64,000 nt of DNA from Tsuneonella amylolytica (GCF_003626915.1 NZ_CP032570.1:1860001-1924000), one strand, 5' to 3'. Positions 6,609 to 16,390 are shown, counted from the stretch's first letter. Translations and numbers: made by a program. Notes: generated by a model not told the origin, from the sequence alone.

Positions 6609-9518
6609 ATGCTCTCTGTCGCCAATGTCCGCTCGCCGTCGGCCGCCGCGAGCTACTTCGCCGCTGACAATTACTACGCCAGAGCCGATGCCGACCGGTC
6701 GGGCCAGTGGATCGGCAAAGGCGCCGATCTGCTGGGCCTGAAGGGCCGCGTCGAGACCAAAGCCTTCGATGCGCTGTTGCGCGGCGAGCTACCCGACGGA
6801 TCGAACGTCGGCAATCACGGCCAGTGGCATCGGCCCGGCACCGACCTCACCTTTTCGCTGCCCAAGAGCTGGTCGCTGCTGGCTCTCCTCGGCAAGGACG
6901 AGCGGATCGTCGAAGCCTACCGCGAAGCGGTCATCGAGACGCTCGCCTGGGCGGAAAAGAATGCTGCCGAAACCAGGCTAGTCGAGAAGGGGCAGGTGCG
7001 CACGGTCGCCACCGGCAACCTTGCCATCGGTCTGTTCCAGCACGACACCAACCGCAACCAGGAGCCCAATCTGCATTTTCATGCGGTCGTCGCCAACGTG
7101 ACTCGGGGCCCCGACGGCGTGTGGCGCACGCTCAAGAACGACCGGCTATGGTCCCTGAACACGCTCCTCAATTCGATCGCGATGGCGCGGTTTCGCACGA
7201 GCGTCGAGAAGCTCGGCTACGAGACCGGTCCGGCGCTCAAGCACGGCAATTTCGAGGCGCGGGGGATCGGCCGCGAACAGCTGATGGCATTCTCCACCCG
7301 GCGGCAGGAAGTGCTCGATGCGCGCCGTGGCTCGGGACTGGAGGCCGGGCGGATTGCCGCCTTGGCGACCCGTTCAGCGAAGGAGGCGATCGAGGATCGC
7401 GGCGCGCTCGCCGTTCGCTGGGATCAGGCGGCAAAGGAGATCGGTCTTGACCTCGAGCCGCTGGTCGAATCCGCGCATCTGCGGGCGGCGTCGCAGGAGA
7501 GGGAGGCCGCGCGGCCGGCCACACTGGTCGAGCGCGGTATCGCCCGCCTGCGGGAATTTGCCGCGCGCATTTCGGGCGAAGAGCGCGACCCGCTGGTGCC
7601 GAGCCATGTCTTGAAGAAAGGTCCCGAAGCCATCGCGGCGGCGCAGGCGGTCGCCTCTGGCGTGCGCCATCTCTCACAGCGCGAGGCAGGCTTCGAGCGC
7701 GAAGCGCTTTACAAGGCGGCGCTCGACTTCGGTCTGCCGACGACGATCTCCCACGTCGAAACCGCCGTCCGCTCACTGGTCCGCTCGGGCCATCTTCTGG
7801 AGGGGACGGGCAAGCACAGGGGCTGGGTCACGAGCCGTGAGGCGGTTGAAGTCGAGACGCGCATCCTTGCCTGGGCGGCCGAAGGCAAAGGCGCGATCGA
7901 GCCCGGTATCGCGGAAAGTGAGGCAACCAGCCGCGTCCAGGCGTCGGCCCAGGTCAACCACGGGTTCAAGCTCAACGAGGGACAACTCGGCGCCGCCCGG
8001 CTGATCCTGTCGTCGGCCGATCGCACCATCGCCATCCAAGGCGTCGCGGGTGCCGGCAAGTCGAGCGTGCTGAAGCCGGTGGCCGAAGTGCTGCGCGAAG
8101 AAGGGCATCCGGTGATCGGCCTCGCGGTGCAGAACACGCTGGTGCAGATGCTCGAGCGGGACACGGGCATTCGTTCGCAGACGCTCGCCCGCTTCCTCAA
8201 GGACTGGGACAAGCTGATCGACGAGCCGGGAAATGGCCCTAGTCACAATGAGGCGAAGGCAGCCTTGAGGGACTATATCCTGGTGCTCGATGAGGCCTCG
8301 ATGGTCTCGAACGCAGACAAGGAACAGCTGCTCCGCATCGCCAACCTGGCCGGCGTGCACCGCCTGGTCCTGATGGGCGATCGCAAGCAGCTCGGAGCGG
8401 TCGATGCCGGAAAGCCGTTCGCGCTGCTTCAGCAGGGCGGGATCGCCAAGGCAGAGATGAACACCAATCTGCGCGGCCGCGACCCCGTTCTCCGGCAGGC
8501 GCAGGCGGCCGCACAGGCAGGTCTTGTGCGATCGGCGCTCGACCATCTCAAGGAGCACACCGTCGAAACCGAGGGCGAGGGCGCGATCGTCGCGGCGGAA
8601 CACTGGCTCGCGCTTCCCCCCTCTGAGCGCAAGCACACAGCGATCTATGCCTCGGGCCGCAACATTCGCTCTGCGGTCAACGAGGCGGTCCAACGCGGCC
8701 TGCAGGCGAACGGAGAAATCGGCCCCGAGAAGATCGCACTCGACATGCTCGATCGCGTGAACTTCACCCGCGAGGAATTGCGTTACCTAGCTGCCTACCG
8801 GCCAGGCATGGTGCTTGAGGTCGCGAAGGCGGAGCGTACCTTGGGGCTCAAGCGCGGCGAGTATGCTGTCTGCGGCATCGATGAGGCGAAAGGCATCGTT
8901 CGGCTTGAGGACGAGCGCGGCCGGCAGCATGCGTTTAGGCCAGCCCGGATGCAGAAGGCCGACAAGGACGGCAATCTGGTGCTGTTCGAACGGCGCGAGC
9001 TCGAAATTCACCGTAGCGACCAGATCCGCTGGACGCGCAACGATCACCAGCGCGGACTGCTCAATGCCGACCGCGCCAAGGTCGTTTCAATCGAGCGGGG
9101 TCGGTTGACGGTCGAGACCTCGAAGGGCGAGCAGCTCCAGCTGAAGCAGGGAGACCCGATGCTGAAGCGGATCGATCTCGCCTATGCGCTCAACGCGCAC
9201 ATGGCGCAGGGGCTGACATCCGACCGGGGCATCGCCGTCATGGACAGCCGCGAGCGCAATCTCTCGAACCAGCAGACGTTTCTGGTGACCGCGACGCGTC
9301 TGCGCGATCATCTGACGCTGGTGGTAGACAGCGCGGCGAAGCTGGCAGGCGCGGTGGCACGCAACAAGGGCGAGAAAGCTTCGGCGCTGGAGGTGATCGA
9401 GCGCCTGCGAAATGCCGCTGCTATCGGAGTGTCGAAGGGCCTTGGCGAGCAGCCGGGGCGCGATACCGAGCGTGAACTGTCTCGCGAAAAGACCCGGGCA
9501 ATCGATATCGGGATTTAG
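6609..9518 (+). CDS. traI: MobF conjugative relaxase-helicase (TrwC/TraI family)
   Basis: 969 residues, close to TrwC of R388 (about 966) and much shorter than F TraI (1756). The N-terminal relaxase domain has candidate catalytic tyrosines Tyr16, Tyr22 and Tyr23 and the metal-binding histidine motif PNLHFHAVV (His156, His158). The C-terminal half is a superfamily 1 helicase with Walker A GVAGAGKSS at 478-486 and LDEASM. The enzyme nicks oriT, stays bound to the 5' end and unwinds the strand to be transferred. A TrwC-sized relaxase paired with an F-type pilus operon is a mosaic arrangement. Confidence 0.93.
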   Translation: MLSVANVRSPSAAASYFAADNYYARADADRSGQWIGKGADLLGLKGRVETKAFDALLRGELPDGSNVGNHGQWHRPGTDLTFSLPKSWSLLALLGKDERIVEAYREAVIETLAWAEKNAAETRLVEKGQVRTVATGNLAIGLFQHDTNRNQEPNLHFHAVVANVTRGPDGVWRTLKNDRLWSLNTLLNSIAMARFRTSVEKLGYETGPALKHGNFEARGIGREQLMAFSTRRQEVLDARRGSGLEAGRIAALATRSAKEAIEDRGALAVRWDQAAKEIGLDLEPLVESAHLRAASQEREAARPATLVERGIARLREFAARISGEERDPLVPSHVLKKGPEAIAAAQAVASGVRHLSQREAGFEREALYKAALDFGLPTTISHVETAVRSLVRSGHLLEGTGKHRGWVTSREAVEVETRILAWAAEGKGAIEPGIAESEATSRVQASAQVNHGFKLNEGQLGAARLILSSADRTIAIQGVAGAGKSSVLKPVAEVLREEGHPVIGLAVQNTLVQMLERDTGIRSQTLARFLKDWDKLIDEPGNGPSHNEAKAALRDYILVLDEASMVSNADKEQLLRIANLAGVHRLVLMGDRKQLGAVDAGKPFALLQQGGIAKAEMNTNLRGRDPVLRQAQAAAQAGLVRSALDHLKEHTVETEGEGAIVAAEHWLALPPSERKHTAIYASGRNIRSAVNEAVQRGLQANGEIGPEKIALDMLDRVNFTREELRYLAAYRPGMVLEVAKAERTLGLKRGEYAVCGIDEAKGIVRLEDERGRQHAFRPARMQKADKDGNLVLFERRELEIHRSDQIRWTRNDHQRGLLNADRAKVVSIERGRLTVETSKGEQLQLKQGDPMLKRIDLAYALNAHMAQGLTSDRGIAVMDSRERNLSNQQTFLVTATRLRDHLTLVVDSAAKLAGAVARNKGEKASALEVIERLRNAAAIGVSKGLGEQPGRDTERELSREKTRAIDIGI

Positions 9519-9524
9519 GCGCGG

Positions 9525-9811
9525 CTACTCGCAGTCTGTGCCATCATTGTCGCGATCGAGGTGGCTCCCGTAGCCGGGCTGCCCCCGCCGGACCGGGCGG
9601 CGTCGGCCTTCCGCGCGGCGGTGCAGTTCGGGTAGTACACCTCGCCGCCTGCGCGCTGAGGACTGGCCGGTTGCGCGGAGCTCTGCCCCAGATGACAATG
9701 CCGGCCGCCATTCTTGCGGTCGTTGTAGCAGCCATTGGCCGCAAGACCTCCGGAGTGCGCCACGACTTGCGCGCTCGGCGGTGTGCACCAAACGTCCGGA
9801 TTGCGCCCCAA
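9525..9811 (-). pseudogene. Frameshifted excalibur-domain protein
   Basis: One frame gives AANGCYNDRKNGGRHCH and then GEVYYPNCTAARKADA; the neighbouring frame then gives PVRRGQPGYGSHLDRDNDG and TDCE before a TAG. Joined, they form a good calcium-binding excalibur domain (YYPNC...DRDNDG.DCE). The break is at a C-run (G on the plus strand) near 9594-9601, where one extra base would restore the frame. No secretion signal is recognisable upstream. Either the gene is decayed or there is a homopolymer sequencing error. It lies convergent to and 6 nt from the relaxase stop. Confidence 0.7.
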
Positions 9812-10015
9812 TAGCGGCCATAAAGTCAGGCGAGGACACGCCTGAAAGCTGCCGTTCCAAAGTTTCGTCTGATTGAGGAAAATAAGCCTTCAATCGCAAT
9901 AGGTCGAAAAATTTTCTTCGCGATGCGTCTTGGTCGCTGAAGTGAGGCGCATGAAATCCTCGTTAAGTTCGGCTTTGCCGTATCGTGACCGTGCACGAAT
10001 TAAGTTGCTCCTTCA

Positions 10016-11602
10016 TTATGACTTTCGGATGAGCACCACCCCAGCAATCACAAGCGCGCCGCCAGCCAGAAGCCAGGATTGATCGACAAGCAACGCGCTA
10101 GCTATGATCAATGCGGCAGCTAGAGGGCCTTTCAAGGACTGACGCTCATTGCGAAGTCCAGTGAGCTGCTCGATACTGAGCGGATCGAGCTGAACCGGCA
10201 CATATCCTGACTTTGCGATCGAGTTCGCAGTGGCAAGTATGTCGGGCAAGGACGCCGACAAACCCAGCAGCTGACCGCGAAGTCTCTTCAAACCCGACCG
10301 AGCGCTGCCGAGCGAGAACCGCTCGGCGAGAAGCTCCGTCATGATCGGCCGGGTCTCTTCGGCGATGTTGTAGTCCGGTGCCAGCGATCGGACGAAGCCC
10401 TCTGCAGTCAACAAGGTACGCAGAAGAATGGCCAGATCAGGTGGCAGAACCAGTCGATAATCCCGCAACAGGTCGAAAACGCGGGAAAAAATCTGCGAGA
10501 ACTCGATGCCAGATAGCACGGTCCCCCTGAACTCTCCGATCAACTGATCCAGATCCACCGCGAGCGCATCGCGATCCACCTTCGGCTCCCCCGCCCATGC
10601 GAGCAGGACATTCGCGACATCGCTGGTTTCCTCACCAGCGATCGCAAGCACGAGGCGGACGATCTCGTCGCGCCTGGCCTTGGTGAGCGTCCCGACCGAT
10701 CCAAAGTCGATGAAGCCGACATCCTGCTCGCCGATCATGAAGACGTTACCGGGATGGGGGTCGCCGTGAAATTCGCCGTTCAGGATGATCATCCGCAGGA
10801 CAGCGTTGGCATAGCTTTTAGCGAAAGCCGCCACCCGCGGGTCGCCCGATGGGCTGCCCAGCGAAGACGCGGGCCTGCCGTACAGGCGTTCCTGAACGTT
10901 CACCCGCAGCCCGGTCAGTTCCCAATGGATGGCCGGGGTCCTGACGCCGATGGTATCGAGATATGCGCCGATCCGCTCGCAGGCTCGGGATTCCGCAGCG
11001 AGGTCCATCTCCCAGGCAAGATTGCGGCCGAAGGTCCGCAGAAACTCGACTGGCCGGTAACGCGCGATGTCCGGCGACCGTGCTTCCACGATCCCGGCAA
11101 GGCGTATAAGGAGGCGCACATCAGCCTCCATCCGAGCGGCAGTGCCTGGCCGCCGAACCTTCACGATGACCTCGCTTCCGTCCCGCAGTCTGGCGGAATA
11201 GGTTTGCGCTATGGAGGCAGAGGCCAAAGGCTTTTCGTCGAACTGCGCAAAGTCGCTCCGCCAGTCCTCACCCCAGCTTGAAGCAAGTACGGGCTCGATA
11301 TCTGCGAAGGGCACTGACGACACCTGATCGTGCAGGGTTGAGAATGCCGTGATCCAGTGTTCGGTAAACAGATCGCTTCGGGTGGCGAGGAGTTGCCCCA
11401 GCTTTATGCCGACTGGCCCGATGTCACGGAGGAACGCCACAACTGCAGCCGGACGAAATTCGCGAGGATCGATGACATTGCTCGAAGAGGGAATAAATCC
11501 GAGGGCTCCGGCGAGATTCTTCGCGCCGTGCCTCATTAGGATTTGGCCGATCTCCGCGGCGCGAGCGATGCTGCTGATAGGCTTTTCCGGGGGCGATGCC
11601 AT
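10016..11602 (-). CDS. ABC1/UbiB-family atypical kinase
   Basis: 528 residues from the ATG at 11602 (MASPPEKPISS), chosen because it follows the MarR stop by 4 nt; a longer frame would overlap that gene. The UbiB hallmarks are present: GIKLGQ (KxGQ motif), Ala-rich replacement of the P-loop (LASASIAQ), VIVKVRRPG lysine, FHGDPHPGN and DFGSVG. Two hydrophobic C-terminal segments (ALIIASALLV and AGGALVIAGVVLI) anchor it to membrane. UbiB/COQ8 proteins support ubiquinone biosynthesis or lipid handling. Here it is cotranscribed with a MarR regulator next to a drug efflux operon, so it may be an accessory rather than the housekeeping copy. Confidence 0.88.
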   Translation of the reverse strand: MASPPEKPISSIARAAEIGQILMRHGAKNLAGALGFIPSSSNVIDPREFRPAAVVAFLRDIGPVGIKLGQLLATRSDLFTEHWITAFSTLHDQVSSVPFADIEPVLASSWGEDWRSDFAQFDEKPLASASIAQTYSARLRDGSEVIVKVRRPGTAARMEADVRLLIRLAGIVEARSPDIARYRPVEFLRTFGRNLAWEMDLAAESRACERIGAYLDTIGVRTPAIHWELTGLRVNVQERLYGRPASSLGSPSGDPRVAAFAKSYANAVLRMIILNGEFHGDPHPGNVFMIGEQDVGFIDFGSVGTLTKARRDEIVRLVLAIAGEETSDVANVLLAWAGEPKVDRDALAVDLDQLIGEFRGTVLSGIEFSQIFSRVFDLLRDYRLVLPPDLAILLRTLLTAEGFVRSLAPDYNIAEETRPIMTELLAERFSLGSARSGLKRLRGQLLGLSASLPDILATANSIAKSGYVPVQLDPLSIEQLTGLRNERQSLKGPLAAALIIASALLVDQSWLLAGGALVIAGVVLIRKS

Positions 11603-11606
11603 GATT

Positions 11607-12098
11607 TTACTCAGCCTCGGCCCGGAGTTGGTCCAGATTTTCCGATACCCTTGCAAGAATCTGCTGCAACGTTTGCTTCTCGTCGGCGGCAATGTCGCGC
11701 CAAAGCAGACCATGAAGCCTATCCGCGGAGCCTCTCAGTTCGGGCAGCAGATCGTCAAGCCGCTCCGTGAGGATGAGCTGCCACGCTCGCCGATCCGTCT
11801 CAGCTCGAAGCCTTTTCATCAGCCCGCGTGCGCAAAGACCTGCAACCGCCTGGCCGATGGTCGCCGATTCCAGTTCCAGTTTCTTGGCGATTTCAGCCTG
11901 CGTAAGAGCAGGATCGCGAAGAAGTTGTCCGATGATCCTCCACTGTGTCTGATTGAGACCGATCCTGGCGACCCTCGCATCGTACACTCTGCGCGCGCCG
12001 CGACTGATCTCGTCCATAAGATAGAGAATGCGGTCATCATCGGTGATGACCTTCTGCCGACGCTGAGACCGTGACATGGTATCTGGTTTTTCATCCAC
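11607..12098 (-). CDS. MarR family transcriptional regulator
   Basis: 163 residues with the MarR winged helix: RIGLNQTQWRIIGQLLRDPALTQAEIAKKLELESATIGQAVAGL-type helix-turn-helix and the DRRAWQLILT wing. It is divergent from the emrA-emrB-nodT operon 126 nt away and cotranscribed with the UbiB-like gene. MarR proteins usually repress a divergent efflux operon and themselves and are released by phenolic or lipophilic ligands; that role is inferred from the arrangement. Alternative starts exist at the second Met. Confidence 0.9.
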   Translation of the reverse strand: MDEKPDTMSRSQRRQKVITDDDRILYLMDEISRGARRVYDARVARIGLNQTQWRIIGQLLRDPALTQAEIAKKLELESATIGQAVAGLCARGLMKRLRAETDRRAWQLILTERLDDLLPELRGSADRLHGLLWRDIAADEKQTLQQILARVSENLDQLRAEAE

Positions 12099-12157
12099 AG
12101 CGCTGTGTAGTCGGATAGCCTCGGATGCCCAAATGCAAACTGCTAAATGCCTTTACT

Positions 12158-12225
12158 ATCTGACTCACGGCTCATAGGGCGCGAGACGCGTTCACCTTTT
12201 ACTGAGGCTGCCGAAAGAGTCAGAT
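12158..12225. promoter_or_regulatory. Divergent promoter region with a 9-bp inverted repeat
   Basis: ATCTGACTC (12158-12166) and its perfect complement GAGTCAGAT (12217-12225) face each other across 50 nt, the second arm covering the emrA start codon. They lie in the only intergenic space shared by marR and emrA, so they are candidate MarR half-sites or could hold a DNA loop. An AAATGC direct repeat lies just to the left (12131 and 12145). Confidence 0.45.
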
Positions 12226-13351
12226 GACCGATAACTCCAACCAACCGGAGCAGGAGGGCACAACCCCAACGAAACCGCAATCGCGGCGTGGCTTGCGCAT
12301 CGTGCTAATCATCGTTGGTCTTGCCGTGCTGCTTGGCGGGATCTGGTGGTACTACCGGCACGTAACCTACGGACAGTACATGCAGTCGACCGATAACGCC
12401 TATGTCGCTGCCGACAGCGTCGTTATCTCTTCCAAGGTAGCGGGATACGTCGAAGAGGTCTTCGTGGGGGAGAACGAGCAGGTTGCTCGCGGCGGAGCCC
12501 TCGTACAGCTGGATCTGCGGGATTATCAGGCGCAAGCGCAACAGGCGCGCGCACAGATCGCTGCGACCCTGGCCGGTGCCGACACAATCCGTTCTCAGGT
12601 AGCCGAACAGGATGCAGCCATTCGCCAGGCGCGGGGCCAACTCGCCGCCGCGCGCGCAGCACTGGACCTCGCGAACGACCAGGTGGCGCGATATCGGCCC
12701 CTTGCCGCGACAGGAGCCGAACCGCGGGAAAAGCTAGACCAGTATGAGGCGCAGGCGCGGCAAGCGCGGGCCGAACTCGTCGCCGCGCAGGCGGCGGTGG
12801 CTGCCGCGACCGCGCGCCGAGGGACCCTGTTCGAGCAGATCAACCAGACCCAGGCGCAGGCAGACGCTGCTCGCGCTCAGCTGGAAACAGCCGACCTTAC
12901 GGTTGAATCGACCTTGCTGCGCGCCAGCAAGGCCGGCCGCGTCGGCGATCTCTCGGTGAGGGTGGGCCAGTTCGTGCAACCGGGTCAACGTTTGATGACG
13001 GTGGTTCCGGTGAGGGCGATCTACGTGACGGCAAACTTCAAGGAAACGCAGGTCGGCCTGATCCGGGCTGGCCAAAGCGTCAGGCTCGAAGTTGACGCCC
13101 TACCCGACCTTGAGATCGCGGGACAAGTGGACAGCATATCGCCGGGAACGGGCGCGGAATTTTCCATCCTCCCCCCCGAAAATGCCACCGGCAACTTTAC
13201 CAAGATCGTTCAACGGATACCCGTCCGCATCGCTATCGATGCTCCCCCTGAAGTGCGGCGTCTGCTCGTTCCCGGCATGTCGGTAGTGGCTACGGTCGAC
13301 ACCCGGAATGCTGCCGGCGAATTGGAAGAGATCTCGAGTCGGACTCAATGA
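12224..13351 (+). CDS. emrA: EmrA/HlyD-type membrane fusion protein
   Basis: 375 residues: cytoplasmic N-terminus, one membrane helix (about 26-46, IVLIIVGLAVLLGGIWWYY), then the HlyD barrel-sandwich and a long coiled-coil hairpin rich in Ala/Gln/Arg, with the family STDNAYVAADSVVISSKVAGYV motif. The adaptor links an inner-membrane MFS pump with an outer-membrane channel. It overlaps emrB by ATGA. Together with emrB and the NodT-type channel it forms a tripartite efflux system for hydrophobic drugs, probably controlled by the divergent MarR. Confidence 0.93.
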   Translation: MTDNSNQPEQEGTTPTKPQSRRGLRIVLIIVGLAVLLGGIWWYYRHVTYGQYMQSTDNAYVAADSVVISSKVAGYVEEVFVGENEQVARGGALVQLDLRDYQAQAQQARAQIAATLAGADTIRSQVAEQDAAIRQARGQLAAARAALDLANDQVARYRPLAATGAEPREKLDQYEAQARQARAELVAAQAAVAAATARRGTLFEQINQTQAQADAARAQLETADLTVESTLLRASKAGRVGDLSVRVGQFVQPGQRLMTVVPVRAIYVTANFKETQVGLIRAGQSVRLEVDALPDLEIAGQVDSISPGTGAEFSILPPENATGNFTKIVQRIPVRIAIDAPPEVRRLLVPGMSVVATVDTRNAAGELEEISSRTQ

Positions 13352-14919
13352 CCGAGATACTGGCAGCGCAGGACACTTCGATCGGGCCGGCCGGGGGCCG
13401 AAAGAACGCAGACGTGACTGCCTGGGTCGCTGTGGCCGCGGGCGCGCTTGGCGCCATGCTCGCGACGCTGGACATCTCGATCGTCAATTCGGCTCTTCCG
13501 GTCATTCAGGGCGAGATCGGGGCCAGCGGGACAGAAGGAACCTGGATCGCAACTTCGTTTCTTGTCGCTGAAATCGTCGTCATTCCGCTGAGCGCCTGGC
13601 TGGAACGGCTGTTCGGTCTGCGAACCCTTCTCATTATAGCGGTCAGCGCGTTCACCGCTTTTTCGGTGCTATGCGGGGTTGCCACCGACCTTACTACCAT
13701 GATCATCGGCCGCACGGGCCAGGGCTTCACGGGCGGTGTCCTCATTCCGACCGCAATGACTATTGTGGCTAAACGATTGCCGCCGCACCAACAGCCAATC
13801 GGAATGGCCCTGTTCGGCATGACTGTGGTTCTTGGCCCCGTGATGGGGCCATTGATCGGCGGCTGGCTGACCGAGAACCTGAGCTGGCACTATGCCTTTT
13901 TCGTCAATGTGCCAGTCTGCGCAATCCTGCTGCTCCTGCTGTTTATCGGGCTGCCTCACGAGAAGCCCAAGTGGGAATATCTCACGGACGCCGATTGGGC
14001 TGGCATTCTCGGGCTGATCCTCGGACTGGGCGGTCTGACTGTTGTACTCGAGGAAGGGCACCATGAGGAATGGTTCGAGTCCTCACTCATTCGCTGGCTA
14101 ACGGTGGTGACCATTATCGGCTTTGCCTGTTTGATTTACGGACAAGTGAAAGCAAGCAAGCCGGTCTTGAAACTTCGGCTTCTGCTCAATCGACAGTTCG
14201 CCAGCGTCGCGATCATGGCGCTCGCCCTGGGCATGGTGATGTATGGTTCGACCTATGTCATTCCGCAGTTTCTGGCGATCATCTCTGACTTTAATGCTTT
14301 TCAGACGGGACTGGTCATCTTCTGGATGGGTGTCCCGGCCTTTCTCCTCATGCCGGTTCTGCCCCTGATGATCCGCAAGGTGGACATCCGCATTGCCGTC
14401 GGCACCGGAATGCTGCTGATGGCGATCAGCTGCTTTGTCAGCACGAGTCTGACTGCCGAATCCGGCGGCGCTGTCTTCACTGAAAGTCAGCTTATCCGCG
14501 GGGCCGGAATGATACTTGCGATGATGTTCCTGAATCAGGCAACGGTTGCGTCGGTGGCCAAGGAAGACGCGGGCGATGCCTCGGGCATTTTCAACGCGGC
14601 CCGCAATCTTGGCGGATCATTCGCCCTTTCGGCCCTCGCTTCGTTCCAGGACCAGCGAATTTGGCACCATACGAGGCGCATGGAAGAAACGCTGAATGCG
14701 AACAGCGTTTCGCTGCAGACCTATCTCGACGGACTGGCGCGAAGCCTGGGCGATATGGAACGAGCGATGGCGGCACTCGGCGGCACTCTCCAGCGCGAAG
14801 CGTTCATCATGACCTACAATGACGTCTTTCTGGTGATGGGACTTCTCACACTCGCGACGGTCCCGCTTGCCCTGTTCCTCAAGCCGCTCCCGAAAAATGT
14901 CTCCCTTTCGATGCACTGA
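13348..14919 (+). CDS. emrB: EmrB-type MFS multidrug exporter (DHA2 family)
   Basis: 523 residues with about 14 membrane segments. The DHA2 signature appears as ATLDISIVNSALPVIQGEIG in TM1, and the motif C-like LGPVMGPLIGGWLTENLSWHYAF in TM5. Drug:H+ antiporters of this family work with an EmrA adaptor. The start overlaps the emrA stop (ATGA), implying translational coupling, and the outer-membrane component follows 10 nt after its stop. Confidence 0.93.
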   Translation: MTEILAAQDTSIGPAGGRKNADVTAWVAVAAGALGAMLATLDISIVNSALPVIQGEIGASGTEGTWIATSFLVAEIVVIPLSAWLERLFGLRTLLIIAVSAFTAFSVLCGVATDLTTMIIGRTGQGFTGGVLIPTAMTIVAKRLPPHQQPIGMALFGMTVVLGPVMGPLIGGWLTENLSWHYAFFVNVPVCAILLLLLFIGLPHEKPKWEYLTDADWAGILGLILGLGGLTVVLEEGHHEEWFESSLIRWLTVVTIIGFACLIYGQVKASKPVLKLRLLLNRQFASVAIMALALGMVMYGSTYVIPQFLAIISDFNAFQTGLVIFWMGVPAFLLMPVLPLMIRKVDIRIAVGTGMLLMAISCFVSTSLTAESGGAVFTESQLIRGAGMILAMMFLNQATVASVAKEDAGDASGIFNAARNLGGSFALSALASFQDQRIWHHTRRMEETLNANSVSLQTYLDGLARSLGDMERAMAALGGTLQREAFIMTYNDVFLVMGLLTLATVPLALFLKPLPKNVSLSMH

Positions 14920-14929
14920 GCCCGAGATT

Positions 14930-16390
14930 ATGCGCCACTTGCTACCTCCGCTTGTCACTATCGCCTTGCTAGCTGGATGCACGGCAGGGCCCGATTATGC
15001 AGGCCCCCCGGAAGTTGTGTCAGCAGACACGGGCGCTCGCTTTGTGCGCGCTGGCAGCGATGTGAGCGCATCTGATCCGGTTGTCGCTCAATGGTGGCTG
15101 CTGCTCGGCGATCCCGAGTTGACGCGGCTGGTGGAGGCTGCGCTGTCCGGCAACCCCTCGCTCGCCGCAGCGCAGGCGCGCATTGCTCAGGCACGGGCAT
15201 CCATCAGGCAAGACCGTGCGGGTCGAATGCCAACGCTTGGGGCACAGGCCACTACCGTGCAGGGCCGGCTTCCTGGTCTCGACCTTCAAGGCGGGGCGCC
15301 CCCCCCGTCAGAGCAAACCAATCCTGACGCAGAAACCGATGACTCGCTCAGCTTTTACAATGTGGGCCTTAACGCGAACTGGGAGCTGGAGTTTGCCGGT
15401 GGCTCGCGCAGGCGTATTGAGGCCGGCAATGCCCAAGCTGCTGCAACGGTAGCCAATGCAGAGGACGCAAAGGTCCAGTTGACTGCCCAAGTGGCCAGCA
15501 CCTACGTCAATTTGCGGGAGGCCCAATTCCGCGCAGAGCAATTTGAGGCGCAGATTTCGTTGCAGGAAGAGATCCTGGCGCTGACATACCAACGCTATCA
15601 GCGCGGTGCATTGCCGCTTTTCCCGGTAGGCACCGCGAATGCCGAACTGGAGGTGCTCAAGTCACAACTTGCCGAAGCTGAAGCGGATATCGCAGTCCTG
15701 TCTGATGCGCTCGCTATACTGACCGGACAGGTGCCGGGATCAGCTGATGCAGCGCTCACGACTGTGCGCTCCATTCCCATGCCGCCAGAGCAGGTCGCGA
15801 TTGGCGATCCGGCAAGCCTGGTGGCGCGTCGGCCTGACATAAGGGCGGCCGAACGGTCTCTTGCCGCGTCGACGGCGCGGATCGGGGTGGCCGAGGCGGC
15901 GCGGTTCCCGAAATTGTCCTTCACAGGGATCCTGGGCCTCGGCGGATCCTCGTTGGACGACGTTGTCGATGTCGGCGAATTCTCCGCACTCGCGATCCCG
16001 CGCCTCCAGTGGAATTTTCTGGATTTCGGCAGGGTAGACGCTGCGATCGACCAAGCCGGGGCGGCGCGCAACGAAGCAGTCGCCAATTACCAGCAGACGG
16101 TGCTTCTGGCACTGCAAGACGCCGAACGTGCCTTGGCTCGCTTCGGCCAGCAGCGTGTTGCGCTCGCTGCCAGTATGCAAATCAAGAAGCAGGCTGACGG
16201 CGCGGCGGACCTGAACCGCCAACGTTTTGCCGCAGGAGCGATCTCGAAGGCTGACCTCAACCGGGCCCTGCGAGAACAGCAGCAGGCCTCAGCAGACCTC
16301 GTCCGGGCAAAAGGTGCCCTTACGCTGGCGTGGATCGCGCTGCAGAAGTCGCTGGGCCTTGGGTGGCAAGAGCCTGTTCGAGATCAATAG
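14930..16390 (+). CDS. NodT-family outer membrane efflux lipoprotein
   Basis: 486 residues from the ATG at 14930 (MRHLLPPLVTIALLAGC), which gives a clean lipobox with Cys17; the longer frame would run into emrB. Two outer-membrane-factor repeats with long helices (AAQARIAQARASIRQDR, and later AEAARFPKLSFTG, ALQDAERALARFGQQR) match OprM/NodT channels. It completes the EmrAB tripartite pump. Its 3' end overlaps the convergent thioesterase frame by about 70 nt. Confidence 0.92.
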   Translation: MRHLLPPLVTIALLAGCTAGPDYAGPPEVVSADTGARFVRAGSDVSASDPVVAQWWLLLGDPELTRLVEAALSGNPSLAAAQARIAQARASIRQDRAGRMPTLGAQATTVQGRLPGLDLQGGAPPPSEQTNPDAETDDSLSFYNVGLNANWELEFAGGSRRRIEAGNAQAAATVANAEDAKVQLTAQVASTYVNLREAQFRAEQFEAQISLQEEILALTYQRYQRGALPLFPVGTANAELEVLKSQLAEAEADIAVLSDALAILTGQVPGSADAALTTVRSIPMPPEQVAIGDPASLVARRPDIRAAERSLAASTARIGVAEAARFPKLSFTGILGLGGSSLDDVVDVGEFSALAIPRLQWNFLDFGRVDAAIDQAGAARNEAVANYQQTVLLALQDAERALARFGQQRVALAASMQIKKQADGAADLNRQRFAAGAISKADLNRALREQQQASADLVRAKGALTLAWIALQKSLGLGWQEPVRDQ

